Shown: one piece after another, positions 1 to 12,923 of the stretch
Layout of the letters: every line of letters starts with the position of its first letter
Position numbering within the stretch: position 1 is the stretch's first letter
Assembly (NCBI GenBank): GCA_013396995.1
Contig: VWZP01008342.1
Coordinates: forward strand, 1 to 64,000
DNA: 64,000 nucleotides
Reading direction: 5' to 3'
DNA from: Dicaeum eximium
Lineage: Eukaryota; Chordata; Aves; Passeriformes; Dicaeidae
Program-made: the position numbers and the translations under genes
The notes under the pieces: model-generated
What the model saw: only the letters and a program-made list of their open reading frames with translations
The model's database searches: none
What the model was told of the DNA's origin: nothing

Positions 1-2519
1 GATTTCAAACTAGTACAGGTACAGAGGAGGAGGGCCCTGCCGAGCTGCTGCCACCTTTCAGAGCACGCAAAGTACGGAAAGACAAAATCCAAACAAAACC
101 AAATCTCCTCCAGTGCTGCTCCCTGCACTTCCTCCCTGTGCACTCCTCCAGGTCCTGGCACTGTCCCCCAGCCCCATGGCAATGTGCAATCTCTGCTGCC
201 TTTGATCTACCTTGATGTGTGTGCACCCTGAGCCTGCTCTGCTAAATGGCTGCTCTTGTGTCTGGAGCATCACAGGCCCTTTTGAATCTCTCAAACAAGC
301 TGGAATCATTTTGATCTTTTGTGTGTGATGTGTGCATTGTGTTGGGGCTGCGGAATAATACCATGGGGGCAAAGACGGGAGAGAATTAACTGTTACAGCA
401 GCAGTCCTGCAAGAAGCTCCAAAAATAAAGCTTCAGCTGATTCTAATAAGGAAGATCAAATAGGAGATATCTGGGACATCACTGGGCCAACCAGTGAAAT
501 ATAAGTCAATGTCAAGGTGCAGTTTGAAGCTGTGGCCTCAGCCACAACAGGACTCTCTGAAATGTCTGTGATTTGCTGTGTTTAATTTAAAAACGTGGCA
601 GCCAATACAGAAGTGCTTAAAGTGGGGAGTTGCAAATATTCCACTGTTGCGGAGGCATTTGTGAAGGAGACAAAAAAAAAGCAGAGATGATTCCTTGCTT
701 ACATTACCCTCAGTATTCAGTCAGAATTCGAGACTGCAGCTGGAAAGCCACATGTAAAGTTTCACACATTGCAGCTACCAGTGGTGCAGCCACTCTTCCT
801 TTTAATCCAGAGAAAGCTCCCACTGTTTAAATCTTATTTCCTCTCCAAAGGCTTCTGCTTTGCAGGCAGAAATTCCCAGAATATTAGACACAGCCCAGGT
901 TCCATAAAGGTGCTAAACCAAGGCAGAAGTGCCAGTACCAAGTGACAGTTCTAGTAGAGTACTAACAGTGATGTAACTCATTATGACCTTATTCAGTAAA
1001 AAACTTTATAAACTGTTTGGCTTCAAAGGTTTCTCCAACATTCCTTTAGTGCGCCATCCCACCACCTTTCCCTTTTATTCCAAGCAAAACTCCATACTGC
1101 CTCATACTCTCACTTCTCCTTCAAAGGCTTCACTAAACAGGATACTCAGAGAGGATTTGAAGCCAGAGCCTCTGGGATGATCCTGCTGAACACCCTGAGC
1201 TCCTGCTCCTTCTGGCCAATCTTCTGGTCCTCAGCACTTCCCAGGAGGTGCTCCACACATCCCAGGCTCAGCCCATAAAAATGTGCTCAAGAGGATGTGC
1301 TGTTTTCCCTGGGGTGTGAGCTGTAGCTGAGCTGAGTGGTAGCTGGCAAGGTTCCTCCTGTGGATGCTGGCACAGGAACCATTTCAAGCAGCTGAGGAGA
1401 AGATCAGGGGGCAGCAGCCACTACTTCCCCTTGGCCACATCCCAGCCTGCTGCTGGGAAGGGAGTGTGGGGTTCCTGGGATTTTCAGTTAGCTTCTCACA
1501 AAAGCCATTTGACAACTGAGTTTTTGTCAGTTCTGTCCCACTTCTCTTTGTGGTCCAAACCCCACAACAAAAACCAGCAGGTCAGTGCTTTGGGTCCAGT
1601 GCTGAAGATCACCAGGGAGGACTGCCCACATCTCCAGGGCTTGGTCCTCCAGATCCAGCAGAGGGATCCAAGGAGAAAGGACCACCATGGCTGTAGGAAC
1701 ATCTAGAGACCTTCCCACTGCCACCCCAGCTTGCCACGAAGAGAAAGATCAAAGCTGGCAGGAGAGCAGGGAGAGAGATATTTGTGTTCTACTGAACACC
1801 ATCTGTTCCCTGGGGTTCATCTTCCCGGGGCTAACCCATCAGGTGTGGAATGGGGTTCACTCCCCAAAGAGCCCGGAGCCAAAGCCAAGCAGAGCCATCC
1901 CCTGACAAGGGAGATGGGGGCAGGATGGCAGCAAAGGCTCGGCCGGAGAGCTGTCAGCACAGGGAAATGCTGGGCAGATACCGAAAACGGAGAGAGGACA
2001 TCAGAAAGGCCAGAAAGGAAACAGCAGCTCCCCCAGCCCGAACCTGGGTAATGCTGCAAGGGATAAGTTCTGGGGTGAGAAGCTGGGGATATGCAGCGGC
2101 ACCTTCACGTCGCACAGCAGCTGCACTCAGCAGCCTCAGCCGTGGCAGCGTTTCACCCAGCAGCCACAGCACCAATGGGCAGACCTCTGCTGAGACATTT
2201 TCGGGCCATAAATGGAGCCAGGCCAGTTCCAGCACCTCCACTAATCCCCTGTCATGACCCTCCGATATCCATTTACACATTTGCTTCTTCCCTAAAATAA
2301 TTCCAAACTGAACCTGGGCTCAGACAAAGAGAAAACCCAAACCAGTTTCACTTCAAAGAGCCTTTTAATCCCTCAATTTCTCTGATGAAACAGGCTTTTT
2401 ATATTGAAGATGCTGAAACAGTAAGGCATGAACAAGCTCCAAGAAAATATTTTTTCCTCTATAAAGAAAATTAATATTAAGAGGAAGATGGCTTGTGAAG
2501 GCTGACCTAGAACAGAGGC
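1..2519. other. Noncoding flank, nothing recognised
   Basis: No convincing exon, repeat family or promoter was seen. It is either 3' intron or downstream flank of the minus-strand KIZ gene. Many short ORFs cross it on both strands (for example around 1.7-2.3 kb), but they lack splice context, domain-like composition or a start context and overlap each other in several frames. Confidence 0.5.
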
Positions 2520-2943
2520 TAGATGGAGTTAAAGAATAAAGTAGGTATTTATTAAAAGCCCTCAATGGATACACCTTGGGCAGTACAAGAGCCCAGCCAG
2601 GGCTACACCCAAGATGAACCCAAAATGGTCACAAAAATGGATGACTGGTCACAAGGTCTCTCACTTTTATAAGTTCTGGTCCATTAGCATACTGGAGTTA
2701 ATTGTCCAATTATACCTTTAGGTTATGAAGTCACATCCTTCTTGTTTGTCTCTCTTCATTCTGCTGTTGTTTATGCTCTTGGGCCTGAGATTTGGATTGG
2801 TTGCCCTTGGTCCCCAGCTAGAGAAGGAATTGTTTTGTCTACCTACTCTGTGAAGAGAGCTTACTATCCCTTAATATGAAGCTCAGAACTACACACTAAA
2901 GCAGTACAGAATCTGAAAAATATATAAGCTAAAACCTGAGGCA
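2520..2943 (-). mobile_element. Solo LTR of an avian endogenous retrovirus (passerine type)
   Basis: Read on the minus strand, the element begins TGCCTCAGG at 2,943. It has a TATA-like TTATAAAAG near 2,664-2,672 and an AATAAA polyadenylation signal at 2,548-2,553, about 110 nt downstream, which is the U3-R layout of an LTR. The text matches a songbird LTR family that I recognise from memory (the segment containing 'gggcagtacaagagcccagc'). No gag, pol or env sequence flanks it, so it appears to be a solo LTR. The right edge is good to a few bases and the left edge is approximate. It lies on the same strand as KIZ, so its polyadenylation signal could act on KIZ transcripts if the gene extends this far. 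The family name was not verified. Confidence 0.75.
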
Positions 2944-5900
2944 TCAAGGAAAATGTCAAGACAACAAGAGCCAAGATAATCAAGGGGGCTTGCTAAAAAA
3001 CAGCAGAAAACATATACTGTGGACTAAGGGTCTTGATGCTAAAGCACCTGATGAACTTTTATGTTTTAGTGTCAAGGGAAAAAGACACCCAAAAAATTTG
3101 GGCAATCTTAAATGCCAAGGGATTTTCCCACCCCGGAAAACCAAGTACCTAAAGTATATATTCTGCACAGTGTCACATAGGCAGTATAAACTCAAAAGTC
3201 CATTCATCATTTCAGAGCTGGAACAGTAACACTGAATTTCAGTAATTACACTGTGAGTAGGACAACCCTTATTTTAGGACACAAAGATTTCTGTCAAACT
3301 GTGTCTAAGACTGGTCTCTGTTTGGATTCACCACACTGGAGAAAAAAAATCCCACTAACACAAAGATGCATCACAACGCTGCGAGGAAGCTGTGCAGGAG
3401 AGCAGGGGCAGTGCCAAAAAATCCACTGTTCCCTCTGTGCTCAGCTGGCAGATGTTGGTGCCTCTCCCCACAAACCTGGCAGGGCACCACCATCCCAACA
3501 GCGCTGCTTCTGCAACAGCTGGGAGTGCAGGCAGAGGAAACAAAGCTCACACAAACAGCTGGAATTGCAGAGAATCCTGCTGGAATTTTCGGTCAGCTTA
3601 TTACAGAAGCTGTTTGACAATTGTGAGTAAATTGGGGGGATAAAAACCATTGGATCCTGCCTTGTTTCTGGGTGCATCTCCCAGGAATCCAGACTGATGG
3701 GATGGCACTTTTCCTGGATTTCCAAGGGAAATGCGTTTGTGCACGTCCTGAGCGCTGCTAGCCCCAAAGCTCTGGGATGTCTCCTCAGAGCACAGTGGAG
3801 TTTTCGGTGTAAGGACTGGTTCAGGAAGGGGGGAGTGGGGGATCTGCAGAGCCTGAGTGCCCCCCAATGGCCAAAGCCAACAGGCCTGGGAACGATTAAA
3901 AGATGAATTTGACTCTGCCAACTTCTATTTGCATGTCACTACAGCTATGTTGGGCAACAGGGCTGAAAACCAGCCTTCAGAGACACCCCCCCAGAGTCCT
4001 TCCAGCAGATTAATTAAAGTTTAACATACTTTATGCCGTGTTTGTGTCCTGGTAAATCCAAGGTGGCCTTTGGTTCTCAGCTGATAACACATCTTTAATC
4101 TCCAGATTATTTGGAAATGAGACAGCGCAAACAAGTCAAAGAAAAATAAAACGCTTGCATGCGAAATGGGGAATTCCCAGAAAGCGAGTGACCTCCACTG
4201 GCTGCATCCATTGCTACAGCCCCCCAGAATGCCACACACATCGCTGCCCACCCGGCTGCACTCGCTGGCATCCTCAGCCCTGACTTCTGATACCTTCTCC
4301 TCCCAGGACCATGTAATTTAACGCTCTCTTGCCTGCTGCAGCACCTTGACACCCCACCCAGAGGTGCATCTCCATGCATGGAAATATTCCCCAGGGAAAG
4401 TAAAGAAGCCAAGGAAAAGCGGTTTTCTTGCTGGAGGTAGAGCAGGCAGCATTTGTGGGCGAAGAGGAAGCTCTGGCATGCACCGCTGAACAAAAGGGAA
4501 CAAGTGGTCTTTACTCAGAGAGCAGCTTCCTATTAAGACTCACTCCGTCGTACATTATGCCTTTCATCCCCACTCAACCACAAAATGATTTTGCTGTAGG
4601 AAATACAATAGCAGAAAAAGATTTACATTGAAAGAATCTTTAATAATAAACTGTTGCAGATCTGCCTACTTCCCCATGATTTATAATACAATAAACATTG
4701 GATTCTATTAAGTCTCATGCACTGGAGACACGCACTGAAAACCCGAGTATGAAAGCCCTCAATTCTTCCCTTCTCTAGGCCCATAATAGTGAAACGAGCA
4801 TGGATAAATGTGCTAAGAGTATCTCTTTGCATCTTTTATAGCTTGTGTGTATCAATCTGTAAAGCTTATTAAGAAAGTCATTGCTATGCAAAGCAGCACC
4901 CAATGTCTTTCTCTTGCTTTTCAACAGCACGCAGTGTTTAGCCAATAGGGCCGGGCCCCAGCCCCTCATTCCGCATTCATAACATGCAACATTTGCACAA
5001 TGTGTATCTCAAAGGCTGCTGAATAGAAAGCCTTAATACTCATGTAAACAACTGCAAACCAATTACTTAATGAATCAGGCCTACACATAATGAGGTGCCA
5101 GACAAAGAGCTATAAATGCATTTTTGCGCCCGAGCCTCTGCTTTAAAGTAAAATCCCTCAGCTGTAGTTTGGGCTTAACTGGCACATGATAATTATTGTC
5201 TGGGGGACATCAGAGGAGCCACGGTTTTTATTCCAGTCCGGCAGGGTCTGCGCTGAGGTCACTCATCAGCTCAGTGACAAAACGCGGCAAAGGAGAATTT
5301 ATAAAGTGCCACAGCCGAGCTCGCAGGGATGTTTATTCTCAAGTAGTGGGTTTGAGACCACTTGTGAAAGCAATAAAGCCTGAGGAGTGGCTGCTGGGAG
5401 CAGAGCTGCAGCGCCGCAGAACTGCAGCATGGAACGGCATAGCCTGGCTGCAAACAGCTCTGCCTCTTCCTCCTCCCTGTGCCGCACTCCGGGCAACCTG
5501 CGCCCAGGGCTGCTCCCAAACCCTGCTGTGGCTTTGAGCCATTTACAGAAACTAACTCTTACACTGACTTACAGATCTATTACCGTGATTTTTTAAGCAG
5601 CATCATCGTGTATCCCTGCACAAAGTGTGCTGCTGCTGAGCACTGAGAGGCCTGGAATTATAGACCAGAGGGAATTATTTGAAATCTATTACAAATCAAA
5701 ATTGGAGAAAAAGAAAAAAAAAGGCAAAAAAATGTACAGCATCTAACTGAGGGAGAAGTGGCTTCAGACATGACTGGCCAGCAGTGCAGCAGCAATGAGG
5801 TTTAGTTTGGAGAGATTTATTTTAAATAAAAAATAGTTAATTTTAAATTACACATTTGACTCAGCGACAGTTATCCTGTCAGTAAGTTCTCAGGGCCCTA

Positions 5901-6398
5901 TCCTGCTCTTCCTGCCACCCCAGGCTTCAGGGTAGGGCTAAAATGTAACATTTCAAAAACTCATCTAGTCATAGCATTTCATAGCACAAGGCAGGATAAT
6001 AATTGGCTCATCATTCTCAAAGTTCCAGAAAATATGAAAAGAGAAAACAATTGAACCCAAGACAGAAAGAATTAATCCCACACAAAAGCAGGAAAGCCAG
6101 TCATAAATGCTAGGTTACAGCTCATATTTAATGTGCTTGAATTGTAGAAATTCTATGATTTTAACAGCAATTGCAGAATCAGAACTGGCCTCACCCACGG
6201 CAGCCTAAAAATCCATGGAGCAGGAGGATTAAAAGCAAGGAGGAGCTCATATCCTGAGGTGTTCCAAACCTGCAGTGTTTAATTACAGAAACAGCAACCT
6301 TAACCCTGGTACAACTACAAAAATAAATCAGGGGAGCTTCAGTCCTTTTCTGTTGGGGTTTCTCCCTCGTGGAACCACTTCCAGTGTTACAGCCTTAC
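2944..6398. other. Noncoding; AT-rich CNE-like block at about 4.5-5.3 kb
   Basis: No exon is supported. From about 4,530 to 5,320 the sequence becomes AT-rich with many homeobox-like cores and short A/T runs, and lacks simple repeats or transposon text, which is the look of a conserved noncoding element. A purine tract with A runs lies near 5,700-5,730. Conservation cannot be judged from one sequence, so the regulatory reading is an inference only. Confidence 0.3.
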
Positions 6399-6498
6399 CT
6401 GGAGATGGGAAGAGCACTTCCGTCTGACAAGGAGCCGCTTTCCGAATGCGCTCCCAGACTGTCACTTCCTTCGGGACTGTCGTGACCGCAATCCCCAT
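6399..6498 (-). CDS. KIZ: KIZ, 3'-proximal coding exon (acidic serine-rich)
   Basis: This 100-nt internal exon has an acceptor with a short pyrimidine tract (tttttcctgcac-ag) and a strong donor (CCAG-gtaagg). It enters with one carried base and leaves with two. The open frame is the only one compatible with the preceding exon at 10.55 kb and encodes an acidic, serine- and glycine-rich stretch (DGDCGHDSPEGSDSLGAHSE, then SGSLSDGSALPIS). One of the other two frames contains a stop and the third breaks the phase. Such S/D/E-rich segments are typical of disordered tails with kinase sites; several SD/SE/SP pairs could be phosphorylated, but no specific PLK1 site can be claimed. The next exon must start with two carried bases (AG) and was not found. 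Membership of KIZ rests on strand, order and phase, because this region is poorly conserved. Confidence 0.7.
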
Positions 6499-9400
6499 CT
6501 GTGCAGGAAAAACAGGGACTATGAACTTTCCAAGTTCCCATTTACATTAAGCAGAAAGGTTATTTTTGTTCTCCTTCCCCTTAAATGTAGATTATTTTGG
6601 AATGTTACAGTTCTGTCAATGCTGTTTGATACCTCTGTGTTTTCAACCATTCTCTTGAATTAGACAAAAATAAATAAATCCTATAAAAATCAAATTAAAC
6701 ATATATATTGAGATTTTTATGACTTAAACAGCCAAACATCTAACTATTTCAAAACCTTTTATCCCCACTTTCCTTTCTTCCCTTTGCCCCTGCTCTGTGG
6801 ATCTCATTTCCATTCTGTAAAGATCGATTAAAAAAAAACAAAAAAAAGAGGCAAATGGATTCATTCACTGGAATCAGACAATTGCTTATCTTTGTATTCA
6901 CTTCCAAAGACCACGATGCTCAAGCACAAATCCCACTTTAAAAGGCTGCTTTGCATACATATATTTTATATATATGTTTTTATCTACAGTTAATCTACAG
7001 TTTATCTATAGTTTTGAAACTATAACCAAGCCCTGCTGTCACCAGTGTCCCAACCCAGGACAATTCAGTATTTCTGTCCACATTGGATGCTCCACTTCCT
7101 AACTGGCTGTTGCACATTCCCAGTCCCTTCTGCACTTGGATTGCAGTGGCAAAAGTCCTGCTCAGTCTCAGGCACTTCCAGCCAAGAGGTGTCAGAACCT
7201 GCCCAGGAGAAAAGAGAAATCAAGAATGAGAAGGAAAAAAGATAAAGGGGGTGAGAAAAAAAAGAATTACCCCTCTTTCCCATGATGTATCACAGCTCAT
7301 GGCATTGCCTCTCCCCTCAAAACAAGCACTCAATCTGATGCTGCCTCTGCTTAAAGATGGATGAAGAATTTCCACCCAGAATTCACAATTTCAAAAAGAC
7401 TCAGAGGTCTTTTAAGAACTCAAGTGTCCAGCATGAGCTGCTGGATGATATCATCTAGACCACCCTAAGTGCACGGTCCAATCTGGCGCTGGCCTGAGGA
7501 ACCTCCTCCATCCCAAAAGTATCAAATTATATCAAACAGAGCTAAAGGTTGAGTGAGACTTACTAAATGCCTTGATTGGTGCACTCCAAGCAGCACCTCA
7601 AAATCCTCAAAGGAGGACCTCACCAGGAAGGACGCATGGGTGTGGGAAAAGTGGTGGCACGATTGTTGGCTCATTAAAGGTGGCTTGAAAAGGAAGGCAG
7701 AATCCAGCTTGTGCTGTTCCCATATATATTCCCATATAATACATAAAGACGGGCTAATTTTTTCTTTGTAATAGGGCTTTTCCTCCTTATTCCTATAGGA
7801 AATTTTAGACCTGAAGAGCAGCTGGGGGTGACGTTCCAGCTGTTGTAAAGCAGAGCCCAAGGAGTGGAGCAGTTACACCATTTTTATTCAAATCCTCTAC
7901 AGCCTTAACGCCTACTCAAATCAAAGACAAGTGAAGGGGGGAGAGAATATGGTTTTGTTAAAGATTTAACAAACCTGCCCCTTCAATAAAATCAGAAATT
8001 TCCTACTCATAAATGAGACTCTTAAACAGTCATCCAGCAAAACAAGAAATAATAGGTTTTATTCTTTTTAATCTCACATTATTCACCTGCCTTAAGAACA
8101 GCCGGAAGAGCCCATCAATTTCTTTTACACTGCGCTCTCCCCCAGTATCCTCACATAACCTGGTACCACAGGAGACTGCTGTTATCAACCAGCTTCTCTC
8201 TGGGCCAGCCGTGCACCAGGTGCGATCCTTTTAAAGCCCATTATCCACAGGCAACCTCCCATGGGCTCCGGACAGGGCATTAAAGAACCAATACAAATAC
8301 TTCTGGAATATTTACAGATATTCAAGTAACTTAATGTTTTGGTTATCTTTTTATATAACAGAAGTAAAAGAACAATGAACCAAAACTCCAGAAGTATTCC
8401 CGAAGTGCCATCCTAAACACTGCTTGGAAGTGCATCCACACAGCTCTCACAGTGAAGTCCATCAAACCCCAAAGCCCCAAAAGTCCTCTGGTGTTTCAAA
8501 CCAACACTTTAAAAATGCAGCAAATTCTGAAATTTAAAAAAAAAAAGCAACCCAAATTTCTATCCCTTAAGCTCAGAAAAAGTCATACAGCAGAACAATC
8601 ATGTATGGATGGCTGTCAAATATCAGTTCATCTAAACCCCTCAAAACAAGTTGTTTGAGCCCAAAAGCCAACACACAAGAGATGTGGCTTCTATTTTAGG
8701 CCCATAATGACTCCAGAGCCCCGGGGCCACAGCAAATGGTGATAAAAGGGAATGAGCAGCTGCCTGGCAGGGAAACAAGGGGAGAGGAACAAGAAGCCCA
8801 TGCAAGATCAGGGCTGAAGATGAATCATGTCTGAAAGGAGCAGCTTGGCTTCCAAGTGAGGTGTAAGAAGCCTCACTCCCGGAGACAGAGGAACAGCAGA
8901 GACAGCTCCCTTGCAAGGGACAGGCTGGAACTGGAGTTACTGGGTTTGGCTGAGGAGCTTCTTGGCATTATTACATGCAGGAAGCATTAGCACTTACATG
9001 TCTGCTCCGTGAGAGAGCCAGGAGAGGTCAGGAAGTCTCAGTTATGGCACTGGCTGGAGGGAGCCATTGTTACTAGGCAGCTTTGGTACAGGAGGCAGAG
9101 AGGAGGTTCCTGGCTGGCACAGGCACAGCTCCTGCCTGGCAGGGATCTGCCCCCTGCTTATTCTAATGATCTCCAGTCAATTACTCAAGGAAGGAATCAA
9201 ACCAGCACCCTATGGAGTTGGCCATATAATTGCTGGATCTTCACCACAGAAACTGACGCCTGTAACACTGACGGTGGGCCCCAATGGGCTCGCGGAGAGG
9301 ATATTCACATGGTGCAAACGTGGAACATGATTACAAGCAATTAAAGAGGCACCGTGCTCCCCACCTTTGTTTCTGCCAACATGGGCTCCTTGATGTGACA

Positions 9401-10552
9401 TTTAATCTGCGCTCAGGGCGAGCAGCTGGGTTTGCTCCCTCTGAAGTTGCCTGCAGCACAGAGCCACCAGGGTGTGATTGTATAACCCAGTGAATGGTGG
9501 GCCTGAGGTTAATATGCAGCCACCCCTTCCACCTGCAATGGGAATCCTTCCCAGCACACTTTCTTGCCTGCTCTCATCTTCACTCCAGCCTGCGACTTCT
9601 GGGTGAACACACCGTAATGAAACCATTTCAAAGCGGCAGCCATCAGACTGGTTTGCTTGCTTTTAAGCCCTACTCCCTTTAATTTCCCACTTTTGTTATC
9701 TCTTGTTTATTGATCTAAACTATCCATTATTGCTCTTAAAAGCAGCGCCCACTGGGAACTTGCCACCCTGCCTCTCTGTAGCTTCCTCACAGAAGGACAA
9801 GCCAACCTGAGGAAATGTCCTGAGGAATTAAGACCTGATGGATTTGGGAAACAAACAACTTGCAGCAACGCCTGGCGGCAGTGGCATATGCCAGTCCCAC
9901 TGCAGAAAATTAGTTTAAATCAAAGTCTGGTCGCCTCTGCACATAAGAGTGGCGTGGACTTTGAAGCCTGGAGCAGGCTGTTTGCATTTGCTGTGCAAAG
10001 AGCATGGCAGCCTAATTGCCTGCTACTGCCAGATTCCAATGGAAGGGGTGCTCCAGGAGCAGAGCAAGCAAGCTGCTATCACTGGAATAATGTATTCCTT
10101 CCTTGTGTGAAGGAACGAACTGGGCTCTCCCCGACACCAGCACGTCCTGAGTTGGGAAATAGCCCCGCATTAACCCTTTCATTTTGGCCCTTTCAATTCC
10201 TTCTGCAGTCTGGCTCTGTCACAAGAGACAGCAAATACATTACCCCAGTTCCTAAATGGGAGACGCTTTGTAAACATGCACACAGAACTCACTGATCCAT
10301 TTTATAGCGACCACAGGGCTTGGCCTTTCCTCTCCTGCAGAAAGACCCACCACCACAGGCATGACTTAGTTTGGGAAGCCAGAATCACAAGTAATACGAG
10401 ATATTGAGGAAATCCCCCAAATCAATCATAAATGTACAATGATCTACAAGCAGCTATGGCACAGTCCCCTGGAGATCTGGACAGAAATCCAAATCCTGGA
10501 TTATGTCCAGAGCAGGAACCTGGAGTGGCAGGCAGAGCTGGAATACCCTTAC

Positions 10553-10697
10553 CTGGTTCTCTCCATGCCAGTTCTCCCTGCTTTCCTTCCTCACCATTGG
10601 TTAGGATCGATGGCAGACTGAAAGAGGATTCATCACTCTGGACAGGTGGCTCATTCCCATGCTCTCCTGAAAGGGCCTCTCTCAGCACCGGCACAGC
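10553..10697 (-). CDS. KIZ: KIZ, coding exon of the C-terminal half
   Basis: This 145-nt exon is bounded by acceptor ttaatgctcag and donor ACCAG-gtaagg. It enters in phase 0 and leaves with one base, matching both neighbours (11.4 kb before, 6.4 kb after). It encodes AVPVLREALSGEHGNEPPVQ followed by SDESSFSLPSILTNGEEGKQ and a short GELAWREP end. The segment is acidic and serine-rich with no recognised domain, as expected for the disordered part of a centrosomal scaffold. The frame is open across the exon and also for a short way into both introns, so the splice signals and phase continuity, rather than ORF length, are the evidence. A first-principles alternative is that the three 3' exons belong to another minus-strand gene, but no promoter-like CpG island separates them from the upstream KIZ exons. 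Confidence 0.7.
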
Positions 10698-11395
10698 CTG
10701 AGCATTAAAACAGAAACAGCCACAGCTCCATTATCTTCCCCCTTGAGCGTTTTCCAACACCCATTCAGGCTAATCTACAGTCCTGGGGTAGTCTGCTTTC
10801 AGAGTGTTTCTGTTAGATGTTCCGCTACCTGACCTCTAGGGTGCTACTCTGGGTCTGGTTTTGAGACAGAAATATGGACTTGAGTCTGTAAAATCTACTC
10901 TATGTTCTGCCCAAACTATCTCACTCTTTAGTAAGGGGCTGAGGCACTCGCAGCCTAAGGAATGCCATTTCTATTGATTTATTTAAATAGCTGGCTATAA
11001 ACTTTTGCATTAACTTAGAAAAACTATGAGTGTGCCACGATTTATAAAATGCTCTGAGTGTTCAGCACCAAACCTCACTCTGCTTAAAAAAAAGTCAGAA
11101 TATATAATTCATGATAAAACGTCACAGAGAAAGATGAAGATGGAAGCTTTGTGATGGTTTGCACCAGAGCAAAAGGTGAGCTTGTTCCAATGCCTGACTG
11201 GCATGAAGGGTGGCGACCTTAAAAAGTCCCTTTTCCTGTGGGATGAAGCACTGGACATATTTCCCTGAGACCCCAGGGCTGGTTAACCACAGACTGCTTG
11301 TCCTTGCCCTGACCACCACATCCCACCAGGGCACAGCTGCAGCAATGCAGAGGAGTCTGCAGTGCCCCTGATTTACCCAAGATGTCAGTGCCCAC

Positions 11396-11531
11396 CTGGC
11401 TGTCCTGCTCCTCCTCTCCCAAATCCAGCAGCTGCTCAAACATCTCTGCCACCTGCTCCGGAAGCCGAACCCGGTGCTGCTTCAGGAACAAGCCATGGTG
11501 GCTAAGGAGAGTGTGCAGTGCGTCCGTGTCC
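11396..11531 (-). CDS. KIZ: KIZ, conserved-looking helical exon
   Basis: This 136-nt exon has acceptor gtttgttcctcag and donor GCCAG-gtgggc. It needs two carried bases at its start and leaves in phase 0, which fits the 10.55-kb exon. Of the three frames only this one is open; the other two hit TAG or TGA within the exon. It encodes DTDALHTLLSHHGLFLKQHR, then VRLPEQVAEMFEQLLDLGEE, then EQDSQ. The pattern is two amphipathic helices split by a short basic turn, with a short acidic tail. It is the most protein-like stretch in the 3' half and would make a good homology query. A second GT (GG-gtaaat, low end about 11,376) would give a longer exon whose phase conflicts with the next exon, so the shorter form is preferred. 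Confidence 0.72.
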
Positions 11532-11689
11532 CTGAGGAACAAACCGGCACCCTCAGTGGGACACCTCACCCACACATGCAGGGAAAAGCCACCACCCATT
11601 GGTCCTTAATTCCCACTTTTTCTTTTAAAAATGTTCAAATGGAAAATGTAGGAAGCCACTTATAAATTCTACAAGAGGACAAGGGTGAC

Positions 11690-11722
11690 CATCATCATCA
11701 TCATCGTCATCATCACCATCAT
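11690..11722. repeat. (CAT)n microsatellite
   Basis: About eleven trinucleotide units of CAT/ATC with interruptions (cgt, acc) inside a KIZ intron, just upstream of the 11.4-kb exon. Confidence 0.9.
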
Positions 11723-12377
11723 GCCTGCCCTGTCCTGAGGCTCAGGATCCGAAGACTGGTCTCAGCACTGTGGCCTCACTCACTCCCTGGGGCACAGCCA
11801 GGCACCCACTGCCCCTGGCTTGTCTTTTGCTCAGAAAGAATAAAAAAGGAAAATGAAAAAAAACAACTAAGGTGTCTTTTAATCTAGAAAATCTCAATCC
11901 TGCAATCCTTTTGTTTGCCAAAGCTGTTTGTTTTTCCTGCTGCTCCAGTGAAGTTTCAGAGGAGTGAATTCCAATTAACTTCAGGAGTGTTTGTCCCTAA
12001 GAAACCATTCAGGAGACACAAGGAGCTGTTGGTGCCCGCAGGTGTATCAGCCTTGCAGGAGAGGTAGGTACTGCAGAGAGACCCTTCTGCAGCGCTCACA
12101 AGTGCCCCGATCCTGCCAGCACTTGAGCACTCCAGAGCCTGTGACGGAGGGGAAGGTCTAGACAGAAGCTAAGCAAGACAGAATGGAAATTGTTTTCATT
12201 CCTGGGTTAAAGAGACCTGAAAAAAAAAAAAGTAATTATCACTTGTCCTTGTGGCATATGCACAGGGTAAAAAAAGCCCATTTTGAATAACTGCACTTTG
12301 TTGTTTTCAAAGGCCACATGCATCTTCTGTCTCATACAGAATAATTTCCTTCTCAAAATTGCATTTCCCGTCCTTAC

Positions 12378-12512
12378 TTTCAGATCCTGGGAATGGCTGG
12401 CTGAGAGGTATCTGGAGTTCCTGCAATTCCCTGCCTGCCAGAGAGTGGGAGACACTGTGGACCGGAGGAGCTGGGGGGACCCCAAGGCTGCCCTGTGGAG
12501 CAGGAGCTACCA
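12378..12512 (-). CDS. KIZ: Probable KIZ middle exon
   Basis: This candidate exon of 135 nt has a long pyrimidine-rich acceptor (tttccctcccattccacag) and a strong donor (GAAA-gtaagg). It enters with one carried base, which the 12.74-kb exon supplies. The product is proline-rich then helical: VAPAPQGSLGVPPAPPVHSV, followed by SHSLAGRELQELQIPLSQPF and PGSE. It leaves with one carried base, whereas the 11.4-kb exon needs two. So a further exon of length 1 mod 3 must lie between 11.53 and 12.38 kb, or this donor is not the one used. No intervening exon was identified with confidence. The splice sites are good, but assignment to the mature KIZ message is uncertain. Confidence 0.45.
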
Positions 12513-12737
12513 CTGTGGAATGGGAGGGAAATAAATTAACTCCTGAATGCTGGCACTGTGAGTGCCACGAGGCTCCGTGCTCCAACAGCTCCGTTTGCGG
12601 GTGCAGGCCTGGCTGCCTCGGCACCAGAGGTGCAGCACAGATCTAGGGCAGAGACAAAGATGTTCCTCACCCCTGGTGGGTTCTGTATCCCCCATACCTG
12701 GTGTCCTCCTCGTGCCCCGCTCCACCTGCAGCCTCAC

Positions 12738-12862
12738 CGGTGCTCTCCAGCGGGAGGCTCCTGCTCTGTGCGCGCTGGGACACGGCCTGGAGCTGCCAGA
12801 GCACCACAGTTTCCATCACCCCAAGGTCACCCTGAGCCAGCCCACTGGCCCCAGCACAAGCA
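12738..12862 (-). CDS. KIZ: Probable KIZ middle exon (helical)
   Basis: This 125-nt candidate exon has acceptor ctttgtgttgcag and donor CACCG-gtgagg. Only the frame entered with two carried bases is open; the other two contain TGA. It encodes an alanine/glycine lead-in, then VMETVVLWQLQAVSQRAQSR and SLPLEST, a clear amphipathic helix. It leaves with one carried base, which suits the 12.38-kb exon. The exon before it must supply two bases. Neither the 16.4-kb exon (phase 0) nor the 13.4-kb candidate (one base in its open frame) does so, implying an unseen exon. Single-frame openness plus two good splice sites supports a real exon. Confidence 0.52.
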
Positions 12863-12923
12863 CTGCAACACAAAGCAGTGCTGGGGACTGCCCCGTAAGC
12901 ACAGCCCTTCCAACCTGGAGACA

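Noticed and set aside
3601..3921. Minus-strand ORF considered as the KIZ terminal exon
   Set aside because: The product is not implausible, but no acceptor with a good pyrimidine tract gives the phase (two carried bases) required after the 6.4-kb exon.
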